A stretch of DNA of 35,376 nucleotides from an uncultured Bacteroidales bacterium (GCA_946409645.1 CAMJXE010000023.1:1-35376), one strand, 5' to 3'. Shown: positions 1-8,905, counted from the first letter of the stretch. Program-made: numbers and translations. Notes: a model not told the origin generated them from the letters alone.

Positions 1-1185
1 CACCGCACAGATAGAGAGCGCCTGCAAACGATAGGTGAACCAGAAATGCTGATAGCTGTGATTAGAAAAGACGAGATACCACAAATACGGCATCACCGCC
101 GTGAACAACAGCAAGATATCACGAACCCCGAAGTTCCCTCGTGAGCGAACAATCCCCACAATCAGGAAAACCAAAGCTATGAGCAACATGATTGTGAGCG
201 GAAGAAGCTTCATGTTTTCCATTATCCCGTCCCATCGGGTGAATCCCTCCGCGCCCACGCGGTACAATCCGGATTGGAAAGCGTTCGACAAGACCCCAGG
301 ACCGAGAAACACCGCTCCACAGAGCCATTTGGAGAGGAAAGTCAGTACATATCCTGAGACCCACAACAGTCCCCAAACCAAAATGTTACGCAAGCCCGTC
401 TGCAATGTGAGCGTTTGCTTGTCGGGCAATGTAAGCCAGATTGCCAAGGGCCATCCGAAAGTGAGTAACGGAACTGTCAGATTATCGAAAAACGCCGACA
501 AGGAGGCTATAGTGAAAAACACCATACCCAAAATTGGCGGATTTTTCCGAAAATGTATCAACAACAAACATGCTATCAGCGAGATAGCCAACACCGGAAA
601 AAATTGCAGCGAGGCAGGCATAACAAACCCATAAACCATCAGCCAGCTGACGAGGAAAGCCATCGAATTCCACAATCCTGCAAGGGGGTAATAGCTACGA
701 AAAAAGAGAAACATCAACAAGAAAGAGACCATGTATTGCAGCAATTTCAACTGATTGAACGTGAAAAACAGCAGCAAAAAGCGATAGAGAAAGGTACTAC
801 CATGCCAATAGTAGTTATACTCCACCTCTTGCAGTCCCTCCGCATGATGGGTTTTCTGGAAAAGTGCCCCCGTCTGGTCGTAGGCGGGTTCTGCCTGACA
901 ACGAACGACGCGCATGGCCGACCGTAACGGTTCATGCCTGTCCACACTATATATTTGATTGAGTATGAGCGCATCTGTAAAATTATCCATCTGACATGCG
1001 GTCTCATTTATGAACACTTTGGGATAATTCCCTTCAAGATACAACGACTCGGAAGCCGTTTCAACATGTCGCTGGATGGCTTTGTCTGGCAGAAAAGCGG
1101 AAACCACGACAAAGGTGAAATAGGAGACCACCAACAGTATAAACAGTATGGCGTATCGAGCGAAAGGGTTCTTTATATGGTTCAT
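1..1185 (-). CDS. Polytopic integral membrane protein, C-terminus off the window
   Basis: An open frame of 395 codons runs leftward from the ATG at 1185 to the window edge without a stop, so the gene is partial at its 3' end. It opens with a short basic stretch and a membrane segment (about residues 9-32). A hydrophilic domain of about 95 residues follows, then a series of hydrophobic helices with Trp/Tyr-rich loops (WHGSTFLYR near residue 128, WYLVFSNHSYQHFWF near 378). Many helices plus one large soluble loop after TM1 resembles GT-C-type glycosyltransferases or polysaccharide/lipid-modifying membrane enzymes, but I see no diagnostic catalytic motif and do not assign a family. It is divergent from the NUDIX gene, and a -7 box lies about 33 bp upstream of the ATG. 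Confidence 0.75.
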   Translation of the reverse strand, partial: MNHIKNPFARYAILFILLVVSYFTFVVVSAFLPDKAIQRHVETASESLYLEGNYPKVFINETACQMDNFTDALILNQIYSVDRHEPLRSAMRVVRCQAEPAYDQTGALFQKTHHAEGLQEVEYNYYWHGSTFLYRFLLLFFTFNQLKLLQYMVSFLLMFLFFRSYYPLAGLWNSMAFLVSWLMVYGFVMPASLQFFPVLAISLIACLLLIHFRKNPPILGMVFFTIASLSAFFDNLTVPLLTFGWPLAIWLTLPDKQTLTLQTGLRNILVWGLLWVSGYVLTFLSKWLCGAVFLGPGVLSNAFQSGLYRVGAEGFTRWDGIMENMKLLPLTIMLLIALVFLIVGIVRSRGNFGVRDILLLFTAVMPYLWYLVFSNHSYQHFWFTYRLQALSICAV

Positions 1186-1217
1186 ATCCTTTGTTTTAAA
1201 AATCACACTTCGGCTGG

Positions 1218-1225
1218 CAAAAATA
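1218..1225 (-). promoter_or_regulatory. -7 box (TATTTTTG) of the leftward membrane-protein gene
   Basis: The minus strand reads TATTTTTG, matching the Bacteroidota -7 consensus TAnnTTTG, about 33 bp ahead of the ATG at 1185. No convincing -33 box was seen. Confidence 0.55.
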
Positions 1226-1261
1226 CGAATTATAACAAAACCACATCAAGTAAAAAAATGC

Positions 1262-1269
1262 TATTTTTG
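1262..1269 (+). promoter_or_regulatory. -7 box (TATTTTTG) of the NUDIX gene
   Basis: TATTTTTG matches TAnnTTTG and lies 16 bp upstream of the ATG at 1286. It implies a very short leader and excludes the longer reading frame that begins upstream at 1148, which would start before the promoter. Confidence 0.55.
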
Positions 1270-1285
1270 CCCCCGTATTGAGCAA

Positions 1286-1777
1286 ATGTCTATGAATGAT
1301 AAATATCCTTTGATTGTATTCCACGCCAACCAGCCTGTCTCCATCAACAGCGTGCAGGAATGGGAGAATTTTGCGCGTGATTTCACCCTGATTCACGCGG
1401 CCGGCGGCATCGTTTCGAACGCAAACGACGAGATTTTGATGATCTTTCGATTGGGATATTGGGATTTTCCGAAGGGCAAAGTCGAGGCTGGCGAAGACTG
1501 GGAAACCGCCGCCATTCGTGAGGTAGAGGAGGAGACCGGGCTCCGCAACATCCACATCACACGCCCCTACCCCAACACCTATCACACTTACACACTGCAT
1601 GGCACGCCCATTCTGAAAATCACCCACTGGTACGAGATGCAGGCATCGAAACAGTCGCTCACCCCGCAAACCGAAGAGGACATCGCACAGGCGGTGTGGG
1701 TGCCACGAGCAGAAGTATCCGAGCGACTGAAATCCTCTTACCCATCCCTTTGCAAACTTTGGACAAAGATACAATAA
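1286..1777 (+). CDS. NUDIX hydrolase
   Basis: Predicted cytoplasmic pyrophosphohydrolase of 163 residues that would cleave a nucleoside diphosphate linked to another moiety; the substrate cannot be told from sequence. The NUDIX box is complete: G64, E70, R78-E79, E82-E83 and G85 fit GX5EX7REUXEEXGU. The WDFPKGK segment just before the box is typical of the ADP-ribose/dinucleotide-type branch. About 35 residues precede the fold. I chose the ATG at 1286 because the -7 box at 1262-1269 lies inside the longer frame; a second ATG at 1292 is also possible. Only 4 bp separate its stop from the start of the next gene, so the two are probably co-transcribed. Confidence 0.9.
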   Translation: MSMNDKYPLIVFHANQPVSINSVQEWENFARDFTLIHAAGGIVSNANDEILMIFRLGYWDFPKGKVEAGEDWETAAIREVEEETGLRNIHITRPYPNTYHTYTLHGTPILKITHWYEMQASKQSLTPQTEEDIAQAVWVPRAEVSERLKSSYPSLCKLWTKIQ

Positions 1778-1781
1778 CACG

Positions 1782-3275
1782 ATGTTTTTATTTGACACTT
1801 TCCTCGAGCAGCCTCGGAGAGGCAAAACGCGCGAAGCGCAATTAATCCCACACAAGCGAAGCGCAGTGTGGGGCATTCCACATGACAAGCGAAGCGCAGT
1901 GTGGGGCATAGCCCTACTCTTACTCACCGCAGGATGTCTCTCTGCCCAGAACCTTACCGGCTACTGGGAGGGCAAAATCGGTGTGACGAAAAGCAATTCG
2001 TTGACAATCGGCTTGCAGATCGAGTATCAAGGAGACACGTTATATATCGAGTTAGACAGTCCCGACCAGTATTTCACTGGGCAACCCGCCTCAAAGATCA
2101 GTTTTGAGGATTCCGTGCTGTCGTTTCGTGTACCGGAATTCGGACTGAGCTATAAAGGCACATTATCTACTGACGGTCAATATTTTACGGGAGTATGCAC
2201 CCAACACAAACAGAAATTCGACTGCCGTTTGTCGCAAGGGGCGCAGCGAAAGTCCTTCCCTCGTCCACAGACCCCCGCCCCACCCTATCCGTACCGCACG
2301 GAGGAGGTCAACTTCCGCGACCGTGACGGCAAAAAAGGTCTCATCTACGGAACGCTCACCATGCCGAAGGAGCAACCCAAAGGGTTGATCATCTTCATCA
2401 GCGGGTCGGGTTGGCAAGACCGCGACGAAACCATCTACGCGCACCGTCCTTTCGCCGTGATTGCCGACACGCTCAGCAAGGCCGGTTACGCCACCTACCG
2501 CTACGACGATTTCCCAACGGCCATCTACCGCAAATCCACCACCTTCGACTTCGCCGACGGCGTGCAGCTCATCCTCGATTCGTTGCTACAACGAACAGAT
2601 TTACAAAATGTTAAAGTTGGACTATTAGGTCACAGTGAAGGCAGTTTGGTGGCCAGCATGGTGGCGGCCGACGACAAAAGGGTCAAGTTCACCATCCACC
2701 TCGGTGGTGTAGCGCAACCCTTCGAGGAGATATTACTCTATCAAAACGAAGCCATTCTTCGCGTCTCGGGAGAGATGACCGAAAAGGAGATTGAGAACAG
2801 CGTCAACATCAACAGGCGCATTTATGATATTGTCTTGAAAAGCAAAAGCAAAGAAGAGGCCATAAAACGAATCGGAAAGCTTTGGGACGAGCTCTCCTCG
2901 CAGCTTACCGACGAGGAGAATACCAAATACGGCCTCACCCCTGAAAACAAGTACCAGATCATGCAACTCTTCAGCTCTCCATGGTTTTACACCATCTTCA
3001 GCATCAACCCTATAAAATACATTAAGAAAATCAAGACTCCGGTCTTGGCCATTTCCGGTGAAAAAGACCTGCAGATTGATGCCTCCGTCACCTTAAACAA
3101 CTTCCCTAAATACTTGAAAAAAAACAATTACCATCAAGAATGCCTTGTTCTGGGTGCCAACCACCTATTGCAGCCCTGCACCACTGGAAGTCCCGACGAG
3201 TACGGGCATATTGAGACGACGATTGCTCCAGAAGTGCTGGACATTATCGTACATTGGCTGGAGACCGGATTTTAG
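1782..3275 (+). CDS. Secreted alpha/beta hydrolase (serine esterase/peptidase type), N-terminus encoded by a repeat
   Basis: The 497-residue product is an exported alpha/beta-hydrolase. A signal-peptide core (ALLLLTAGCLSA, residues 44-55) is followed by a beta-rich N-terminal domain (about 58-150) and the hydrolase fold (about 175-497). The fold has an oxyanion-side loop FISGSGWQDRDE (205-216), nucleophile elbow GHSEG with S285, acid D429 in SGEKD, and H461 in GANHLLQ. This arrangement is common among Bacteroidota S33/S9-like hydrolases; the natural ester or peptide substrate is unknown. Residues about 8-43 are encoded by the palindromic repeat at 1799-1905, in frame, and supply the basic residues ahead of the hydrophobic core. 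Translation could instead start further in, but no ATG exists between the repeat and the core in this frame. It follows the NUDIX gene by 4 bp. Confidence 0.88.
   Translation: MFLFDTFLEQPRRGKTREAQLIPHKRSAVWGIPHDKRSAVWGIALLLLTAGCLSAQNLTGYWEGKIGVTKSNSLTIGLQIEYQGDTLYIELDSPDQYFTGQPASKISFEDSVLSFRVPEFGLSYKGTLSTDGQYFTGVCTQHKQKFDCRLSQGAQRKSFPRPQTPAPPYPYRTEEVNFRDRDGKKGLIYGTLTMPKEQPKGLIIFISGSGWQDRDETIYAHRPFAVIADTLSKAGYATYRYDDFPTAIYRKSTTFDFADGVQLILDSLLQRTDLQNVKVGLLGHSEGSLVASMVAADDKRVKFTIHLGGVAQPFEEILLYQNEAILRVSGEMTEKEIENSVNINRRIYDIVLKSKSKEEAIKRIGKLWDELSSQLTDEENTKYGLTPENKYQIMQLFSSPWFYTIFSINPIKYIKKIKTPVLAISGEKDLQIDASVTLNNFPKYLKKNNYHQECLVLGANHLLQPCTTGSPDEYGHIETTIAPEVLDIIVHWLETGF
1799..1905 (+). repeat. Modular palindromic repeat copy 1 (two-hairpin module A plus two B modules)
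   Basis: Module A has GCCTC-GGA-GAGGC (1811-1823) and GCGC-GAA-GCGC (1829-1839). It is followed by a B module with stem CCCACAC/GTGTGGG (1848-1872) around GCGAAGCGC, and a second, decayed B copy to about 1905. The same modules recur at 3308-3390 (inverted) and 7450-7590. Here the repeat is inside the reading frame of the hydrolase. Confidence 0.85.
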
Positions 3276-3307
3276 CCTCCACACCACAGCGATTGTCACG
3301 GGTTGGT

Positions 3308-3390
3308 CCCCACAATTCGTTTCGCTTGTGCGGGGTTAATTGCGCTTCGCGCGTTTTGCCTCTTCGAGGCTGCTTTAGGGAAGAGCTTTT
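3308..3390 (-). repeat. Modular palindromic repeat copy 2, inverted
   Basis: Reverse-complement copy of the unit at 1799-1905. On the plus strand it shows a B module 3308-3335, then GCGC-TTC-GCGC (3342-3352) and GCCTC-TTC-GAGGC (3358-3370). Copies 1 and 2 bracket the hydrolase gene in opposite orientation. It may also act as a transcription end for the upstream operon. Confidence 0.8.
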
Positions 3391-3474
3391 TTATTTGAGG
3401 TGACCGTTCCTTCAGCCTATTCCCTAAATTATCACATTTTATCAACAAAAGCTCCTCTCAGCTTGTTTTTTTTG

Positions 3475-3482
3475 TATGTTTG
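3475..3482 (+). promoter_or_regulatory. -7 box (TATGTTTG) of the TonB-receptor operon
   Basis: TATGTTTG fits TAnnTTTG and lies 41 bp before the ATG at 3524. An upstream in-frame ATG at 3476 falls inside this box and is therefore not the start. Confidence 0.55.
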
Positions 3483-3523
3483 CCGTTTTATTATACATAT
3501 TAGGAAATTTATACATATCAAAT

Positions 3524-6067
3524 ATGCGGAAACTTGTACTACTGACGATTTTAGTCATCTTTTCCGGCTACAGCATCTTCGCACAGGATGACAAAACGGA
3601 CAAGAAAAACAAGAAAAAACAACAACAGGAAACGGTCACCTCGCAAACCTATGACGACGATGGCAACGCATCCCCTATGATAGAGGAGAGTGAAGATGAC
3701 GACGATTCCGGAGGCAGTCAATTCGTACCGAGTTTGTTACACAGCAGCCGCGATGTCTATACGAACAACACCTCTTACGCATTCAGCATCGCCTACTTCA
3801 AGCCGAGAGGTTACGACAACCGCTACCAGGATGTCTTTGTCAACGGCTACGACATGAGAAGTCTGGTGACGGGCCGCGCCATCTACTCGCAGTGGGGCGG
3901 GTTGAACCACATTTTCCGTTATCCGGAGGTCATCGCCGGTCTGAACGATGTGCCGTTTGATTTCGGAGACATCGGTGGGGCGACCAACTACAACGTGAGA
4001 GCCAGCAACTTCCGCAAGCAACTGCGTGCCACCTACTCTTTGACCGACCGCACCTACACCAACCGCCTGATGCTGACCTACAGCACGGGCCTGAACGAAA
4101 AGGGCTGGGCGTTCACAGCTTCCCTGTCGTCGCGTTTCGGCAACAATCTCGCCTACGTGGAAGGCACCTCTTACACCGGTTTCTCCGGATTCTTGGCCAT
4201 CGAGAAAAAAATCAACCATGAACACTGGCTCAACCTTGCCGCTTTCACCAACTACCAGCAGCGCGGCATGCAGTCGAGCTCCGTTCAGGAGGCTTACGAC
4301 CTGCTCGACAACAACTACTACAACGCCAACTGGGGCTGGTACCAGGGCAAGCAACGCAACGCACGCATCCGCACGGTTTGCGAACCCGTCATCATGCTGA
4401 CCCACAACTTCACCCCCGACAACAACAAACTCATCGTACAGACCACCCTAACTTCTACTTTCGGTTTCAACAACACCACCTCCCTCAATTGGTACGACGC
4501 GCAGGACCCGCGTCCCGACTACTATCGTTATCTGCCAAGCTACCAAATCACTGACGGAGACACCTCCCAAACCTATTATGACGTGCTGGCTTTATGGCAA
4601 AACAACGACCAAAGTTATACCCAGATCAACTGGGACAACCTCTACAATGTCAACCAGTTGGCTGCAACGCAGGGCAAGCGCGCCCAATATATGGTTGAGA
4701 ATCGCCGAATGGATCACTACCAAATCGGAGGAAGCACCAACCTCAACTGGTCTATGGGCGAACACTGGAAACTCTATGCCGGCGCCAGCATGCGCGGCAT
4801 GAACCAACGCAACTACAAAACCATCGCCGACATGTTGGGCGGAAGTTACTGGTTAGATGTCGATAAATTCTCCGAAGGCGATTTCCCTGAGGACCAGAAT
4901 GTGCAATACAACGACCTGCAACACAAGGGCGATTCGCTGCACGAAGGCGATGTGTTCGGCTACGACTACGACTACCAGGTGCTTGAGATGAAAATATGGG
5001 GGTTGGTGAAGGCCAACTATAACCACTGGGACTTTTACTTTGGACTTCAGACGGGTGCCACGCAACTTTGTCGTGTGGGACACATGCAGAACGGCCGTTA
5101 TCCGAACGAATCTTTAGGCAGATCGGATGTGAGAACTTATATGGACAACGGCGCGAGAGCGGGTGTCACCTACAAAATCAATGGACGTAACTATATTGTA
5201 CTAAACGGTTTAGGAGAGACCAAATCTCCAAACATCCTCAACTCCTTCCTCTCTCCCCGTATCAATAACAGATATGTAAATGGGCTGACCAACGAGAAAA
5301 TCTTCGCTGCCGATTTGTCATACGTATTGAACTATCCCGGCATCAAGATGCGCATCACGGCATTTGCCACGAAAATCAACGACGCTTCTCGCCTGATCAG
5401 CTTCTATCATGACGATTTCTCCAGTATGGTCAACTACGCCATCTCCGGCATCGACCAGCGTTACCTCGGAATCGAGGCAGGTGCGGAAATCAAGTTGGGC
5501 AGCATGTTCGCCTTGATTTTGGCCGGCACATGGGGTGACTATCGCTACACCGACCGTGCGCACGTGACGATGAACGCCGAAAACGGCACCGACTTCGACG
5601 GCCAGATGGATCGCATCGTTTATTGGAAGAACTACCATATTGCCGGCACTCCGCAAGTAGCGGCCACCGCCGGTCTGAAATTCAATTACAACTATTGGTG
5701 GTTCAACTTGAATGTCAACTACTTCGACAAGATTTACTGTGACATGAACCCAGAACGCCGTACCTCCACCGCCCGCGGTTCCTTGGACGAGAATTCCGAT
5801 CTTTACCACCGTATCGCTGACCAAACCCAACTGAAAGGTCAATTCACCGTGGATGTCTCGCTGAGCAAATCATGGCGCATTGACCACAAATACAACATCG
5901 GCTTCAACGCCAGCATCACCAACCTACTGAACAACAAGAACTTGGTCACCACTGCCTGGGAGCAGTACCGCTTCGACTACACCAACTACAACGTTGACAA
6001 ATTCGCCAACAAATACTACTACGCTTTCGGCACCACGTTCTATATAGGCATTAACTTCCAGATGTAA
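3524..6067 (+). CDS. TonB-dependent-receptor-like outer-membrane protein
   Basis: The 847-residue product begins with a signal peptide (MRKLVLLTILVIFSGYSIFA). A strikingly charged linker of Lys- and Asp/Glu-rich runs follows (about residues 21-70), then a plug-like segment (about 75-170) and a long beta-barrel with alternating aromatic strands that ends in FYIGINFQM. It lacks the CarboxypepD_reg-like N-terminal domain of SusC proteins. It probably imports or anchors a substrate at the outer membrane together with the two DUF5689 lipoproteins encoded downstream; the ligand is unknown. The start was set at 3524 because the signal peptide begins there and the promoter lies just upstream. A porin-like role without TonB coupling is the main alternative. 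Confidence 0.8.
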   Translation: MRKLVLLTILVIFSGYSIFAQDDKTDKKNKKKQQQETVTSQTYDDDGNASPMIEESEDDDDSGGSQFVPSLLHSSRDVYTNNTSYAFSIAYFKPRGYDNRYQDVFVNGYDMRSLVTGRAIYSQWGGLNHIFRYPEVIAGLNDVPFDFGDIGGATNYNVRASNFRKQLRATYSLTDRTYTNRLMLTYSTGLNEKGWAFTASLSSRFGNNLAYVEGTSYTGFSGFLAIEKKINHEHWLNLAAFTNYQQRGMQSSSVQEAYDLLDNNYYNANWGWYQGKQRNARIRTVCEPVIMLTHNFTPDNNKLIVQTTLTSTFGFNNTTSLNWYDAQDPRPDYYRYLPSYQITDGDTSQTYYDVLALWQNNDQSYTQINWDNLYNVNQLAATQGKRAQYMVENRRMDHYQIGGSTNLNWSMGEHWKLYAGASMRGMNQRNYKTIADMLGGSYWLDVDKFSEGDFPEDQNVQYNDLQHKGDSLHEGDVFGYDYDYQVLEMKIWGLVKANYNHWDFYFGLQTGATQLCRVGHMQNGRYPNESLGRSDVRTYMDNGARAGVTYKINGRNYIVLNGLGETKSPNILNSFLSPRINNRYVNGLTNEKIFAADLSYVLNYPGIKMRITAFATKINDASRLISFYHDDFSSMVNYAISGIDQRYLGIEAGAEIKLGSMFALILAGTWGDYRYTDRAHVTMNAENGTDFDGQMDRIVYWKNYHIAGTPQVAATAGLKFNYNYWWFNLNVNYFDKIYCDMNPERRTSTARGSLDENSDLYHRIADQTQLKGQFTVDVSLSKSWRIDHKYNIGFNASITNLLNNKNLVTTAWEQYRFDYTNYNVDKFANKYYYAFGTTFYIGINFQM

Positions 6068-6094
6068 TTATAATATAATATGTGTATTCCAAAA

Positions 6095-6146
6095 GGGCTG
6101 TAAGCCCGACACATGTCAACCCAGGGTGAACGAAGTGAACCCTGGG
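6095..6146. repeat. Two intergenic palindromes
   Basis: GGGCT-gta-AGCCC (6095-6107) is followed by CCCAGGGT/ACCCTGGG (6120-6146) with a 11-nt loop. They fill the 95-bp gap between the receptor and the first lipoprotein gene. Sequence differs from the 1799-type repeat, so this is a second palindrome family. Confidence 0.7.
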
Positions 6147-6162
6147 ACTAAAAGAAAAGGAT

Positions 6163-7413
6163 ATGAAAAAAATAACAATAATACTAATCGTCATCGCCGC
6201 CATTCTCACTGGCTGCGACCTCAAGCAGGATGTAGCACCGATGCCCACCTTCATCGGAGAGGCCAACACCACCATCGCTGAACTTCTTGCCATGCATCCG
6301 ATTGGATCGGAAGACTCATACGACTCTATCCCCTTAGGGTCCAACGTCGTTATTTGCGGTTATGTCACCACCACCGACGAGTATGGCAATAACTACAAGT
6401 ACATCAACATCCAAGACTCGACCGGTGCCATCCAGATCAAAATCGACAACAAAGCCCTGTACCACAAGTACAGCATCGGGCAGCGCATTTATGTGAAGTG
6501 CGACGGGTTAGTGCTTGGCGACTACCGCAAGCTGCCCCAGCTCGGTTTGTGGGCCAACGGTCAGATGCAACCCATCCCCAATTTCAAGGCCTACCTTTAC
6601 CTCTTCCCTGACGGACCTCCCTCCGCCAGTTCCAATCCCTATGTGATGACGAGCATTCCGGCTGCCAACGACATCCCTTCCACGATGTACAATCGTTTAG
6701 TACGCTTAGTGGGTGCCACCTTTGTGGAAGGCGGCATGGCCACATTTTCCGACCCTGGCTCTGCCACCAGTCACGAAATCAAGATGAACGATGGATCCTC
6801 TATCGTGTTGAGGACCAGCAACTACGCCAAATTCGCAAGTGACATTCTGCCCTTGGGCACCGGCAATATCACCGGCATCCTCACTCGATACAACAATACG
6901 GTGCAAATCGTCATCAACAGTCCAAGCAGCCTTGTGAATTTCGTGGAACCCGTGGAACGCCAAACCATCTTCAGTGTCAACTACGCCAATGCCTTCAACG
7001 AGGGCTGGATCAAGACCGGCACAGGCAACCCATGGCAGACGATGGTCAACACCAACTTCAGCGGCTTCTACGTCAACCCGGCAGAGAACGAGGACTACTA
7101 CTTAATCTCCCCTGAGGTTCCGTTAGACAACATCAAAAGTCCGGAGTTAGTCTTCACACACCGTTCCCCACAGGGATTCGATTCCAACACTATGATGTGC
7201 TTCTACACTCCCCATTACACTGGCGACGTAAGCACCACCGTGTGGACCAAGCTGCCACTCAATGCCCCCGACGGTACCACTACTTCCGCGAACGAACTCT
7301 TCTCCCTGCCAGAAGCGGCACAAACCTCCAATTTCCGATTCATGTTCCACATCACCTCCACCTCATCAGCCTGGTACCTGTCCGACATCAGGATTACGGG
7401 ATTGGCGCAATAG
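6163..7413 (+). CDS. DUF5689 / choice-of-anchor-J surface lipoprotein 1
   Basis: The 416-residue product is a lipoprotein with the lipobox LTGC and lipidated Cys18. Residues about 35-245 match the DUF5689 pattern, an OB-like segment with TIAELLAMHP, a CGYVTTTDEYGNNYKYINIQD run and a GQRIYVKCDGL strand. The C-terminal part (about 265-416) is a jelly-roll, choice-of-anchor-J-like domain (FNEGWIKTG...YLISPEVPLDN). Such proteins commonly sit beside TonB-dependent receptors in Bacteroidota and are thought to be exposed accessory or binding proteins. It lies 95 bp downstream of the receptor and 184 bp upstream of its paralogue, with only palindromic repeats in the gaps, so one transcript is likely. 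Confidence 0.85.
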   Translation: MKKITIILIVIAAILTGCDLKQDVAPMPTFIGEANTTIAELLAMHPIGSEDSYDSIPLGSNVVICGYVTTTDEYGNNYKYINIQDSTGAIQIKIDNKALYHKYSIGQRIYVKCDGLVLGDYRKLPQLGLWANGQMQPIPNFKAYLYLFPDGPPSASSNPYVMTSIPAANDIPSTMYNRLVRLVGATFVEGGMATFSDPGSATSHEIKMNDGSSIVLRTSNYAKFASDILPLGTGNITGILTRYNNTVQIVINSPSSLVNFVEPVERQTIFSVNYANAFNEGWIKTGTGNPWQTMVNTNFSGFYVNPAENEDYYLISPEVPLDNIKSPELVFTHRSPQGFDSNTMMCFYTPHYTGDVSTTVWTKLPLNAPDGTTTSANELFSLPEAAQTSNFRFMFHITSTSSAWYLSDIRITGLAQ

Positions 7414-7449
7414 AATGAACAAGGACGAACACCCCCTATAACATGAAAC

Positions 7450-7590
7450 ATCTTCCTTGAGCAGCCTCGGAGAGGCAAGACGCGCGAAGCGCAATTAACC
7501 CCACACAAGCGAAGCGCAGTGTGGGGAACCACGAACAAGCGAAGCGCAGTGCGGGGAAAGAAAAGCACACAAGCGCAGCGCAGTGCAGGG
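7450..7590 (+). repeat. Modular palindromic repeat copy 3 (module A plus three B modules)
   Basis: Module A has GCCTC-GGA-GAGGC (7464-7476) and GCGC-GAA-GCGC (7482-7492). Three B-type units with GCGAAGCGC or GCGCAGCGC cores follow to about 7590; the stems decay progressively. The opening context ATCTTCCTTGAGCAG is identical to that of the 22680-22829 array. It occupies the gap between the two DUF5689 genes. Confidence 0.85.
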
Positions 7591-7615
7591 ATAAAAAATG
7601 AAAAATAGAACAAAT

Positions 7616-8905
7616 ATGAAAAATAGAACACTCTTTGCAATTATAGTCTGTATGGTGCTGGCCGGCTGCAACCGATGGGAAGCCCCTGAATTCGTGGCGC
7701 CCGTGTATGACGGTCCGGCGGCCAACAAGACCATCGCGGACATCAAAGCGATGCACCCGTCATTGGGCACCAACACGCAAGACTCCATCTGCCGATACGA
7801 CGAGCAGTTCATCGTCAAGGCCGTGGTAGTAAGCTCTGACGAGGGCGGCAATTGCTACAAGTACCTCACCATCCAAGACGAAACGGGCGGTATCGAAATC
7901 GCCATCGATCGTTCGAGTTTGTACAACGACTACCCTGTGGGCCAGACCGTCTATCTGAACTGTGCTGGCCTAATTGTGGGCGACTACCACAACAAGTACC
8001 AAGTCGGCTGGGTTTATGAGGGTTCCGTCGGTCGCATCGCGCCAATCGCGTTGACGCGCTATCTCAGCAAAGACGGTCTCCCCGACCCGACCAACCCGCT
8101 GGTGGCCAACCCCATCGAAATCAAGAGTGTTAACGATCTCACGGCCGAGAATGTGAATTGCCTCGTGAAAATCGACGGATGCAGATTCTCCGCCGCCGAC
8201 GACGGTTTGCCGTTAGCCAACAACGACTTCTCCACCGACCGTGTCATCACCTTTAACGGCACGAACGTGACCGTGCGAACCAGCAGCTACGCCTATTTCC
8301 GGAACACCCTCATCGACGCCAGCAAAGAGTACTGTCTGTATGGCATTCTAAGCATCTACAACAAAGATTATCAGTTGACGTTGCGCACCAAGGATGACAT
8401 CCAAATGGCCTCTTCGTCAGAACAAATCGTGCTGGCAGACATGACTTTCGATGAGAACAGTCTCACCACAGGCGGTTGGTCGCAATATCCTGACAATCAG
8501 TCTTGGAAGTTCCAGGCGTACAACGGAAACAACTTCCTCTACCACAACACCGCTAATACGGCCTGCGACGACTGGCTGATTTCGCCCGAGATGAACCTCG
8601 GCAACCTGAGCGGTGTGATGCTCTACCTCGACCACCAGAACAACGTGGGAGGCAGTCCGGCGACCTACTACCAGGTCTATTACTCCACGACTTACACCGG
8701 AGGTGCCTTCAACGAAGACGACTGGACGGCCTTCAACCCGAACCTTAACAACTTCCCGAGCAGCTTCGGTTTGAGCAACGGTCTGGACTTGAGAGCCATC
8801 GGCAACCAGAAGTTCCGCATCGCGCTACGCTATCACAAGAACGGCAACATTGACGGCACACGCTGGGCCGTCCGCGGCGTGAAAGTGGTGAAATTAGAGG
8901 ATTAG
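7616..8905 (+). CDS. DUF5689 / choice-of-anchor-J surface lipoprotein 2
   Basis: The 429-residue product is a paralogue of the preceding lipoprotein. It has a lipobox LAGC with Cys18, DUF5689 (about 40-255; TIADIKAMHP, CYKYLTIQDETGG, GQTVYLNCAGL) and a choice-of-anchor-J-like C-terminal domain (about 275-429; DWLISPEMNLGNLSG). An 18-bp near-duplication places a second in-frame ATG at 7598 that would add six residues (MKNRTN) to the n-region; either start gives a valid lipoprotein signal. It is the last gene of the receptor operon and is followed by a paired-hairpin terminator. The ligand is unknown. Confidence 0.85.
   Translation: MKNRTLFAIIVCMVLAGCNRWEAPEFVAPVYDGPAANKTIADIKAMHPSLGTNTQDSICRYDEQFIVKAVVVSSDEGGNCYKYLTIQDETGGIEIAIDRSSLYNDYPVGQTVYLNCAGLIVGDYHNKYQVGWVYEGSVGRIAPIALTRYLSKDGLPDPTNPLVANPIEIKSVNDLTAENVNCLVKIDGCRFSAADDGLPLANNDFSTDRVITFNGTNVTVRTSSYAYFRNTLIDASKEYCLYGILSIYNKDYQLTLRTKDDIQMASSSEQIVLADMTFDENSLTTGGWSQYPDNQSWKFQAYNGNNFLYHNTANTACDDWLISPEMNLGNLSGVMLYLDHQNNVGGSPATYYQVYYSTTYTGGAFNEDDWTAFNPNLNNFPSSFGLSNGLDLRAIGNQKFRIALRYHKNGNIDGTRWAVRGVKVVKLED

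Noticed and set aside
1196..1927. 243-codon open frame antisense to the NUDIX gene
   Set aside because: It is a shadow of the NUDIX gene and the repeat; the sense strand has a full NUDIX motif and promoter.
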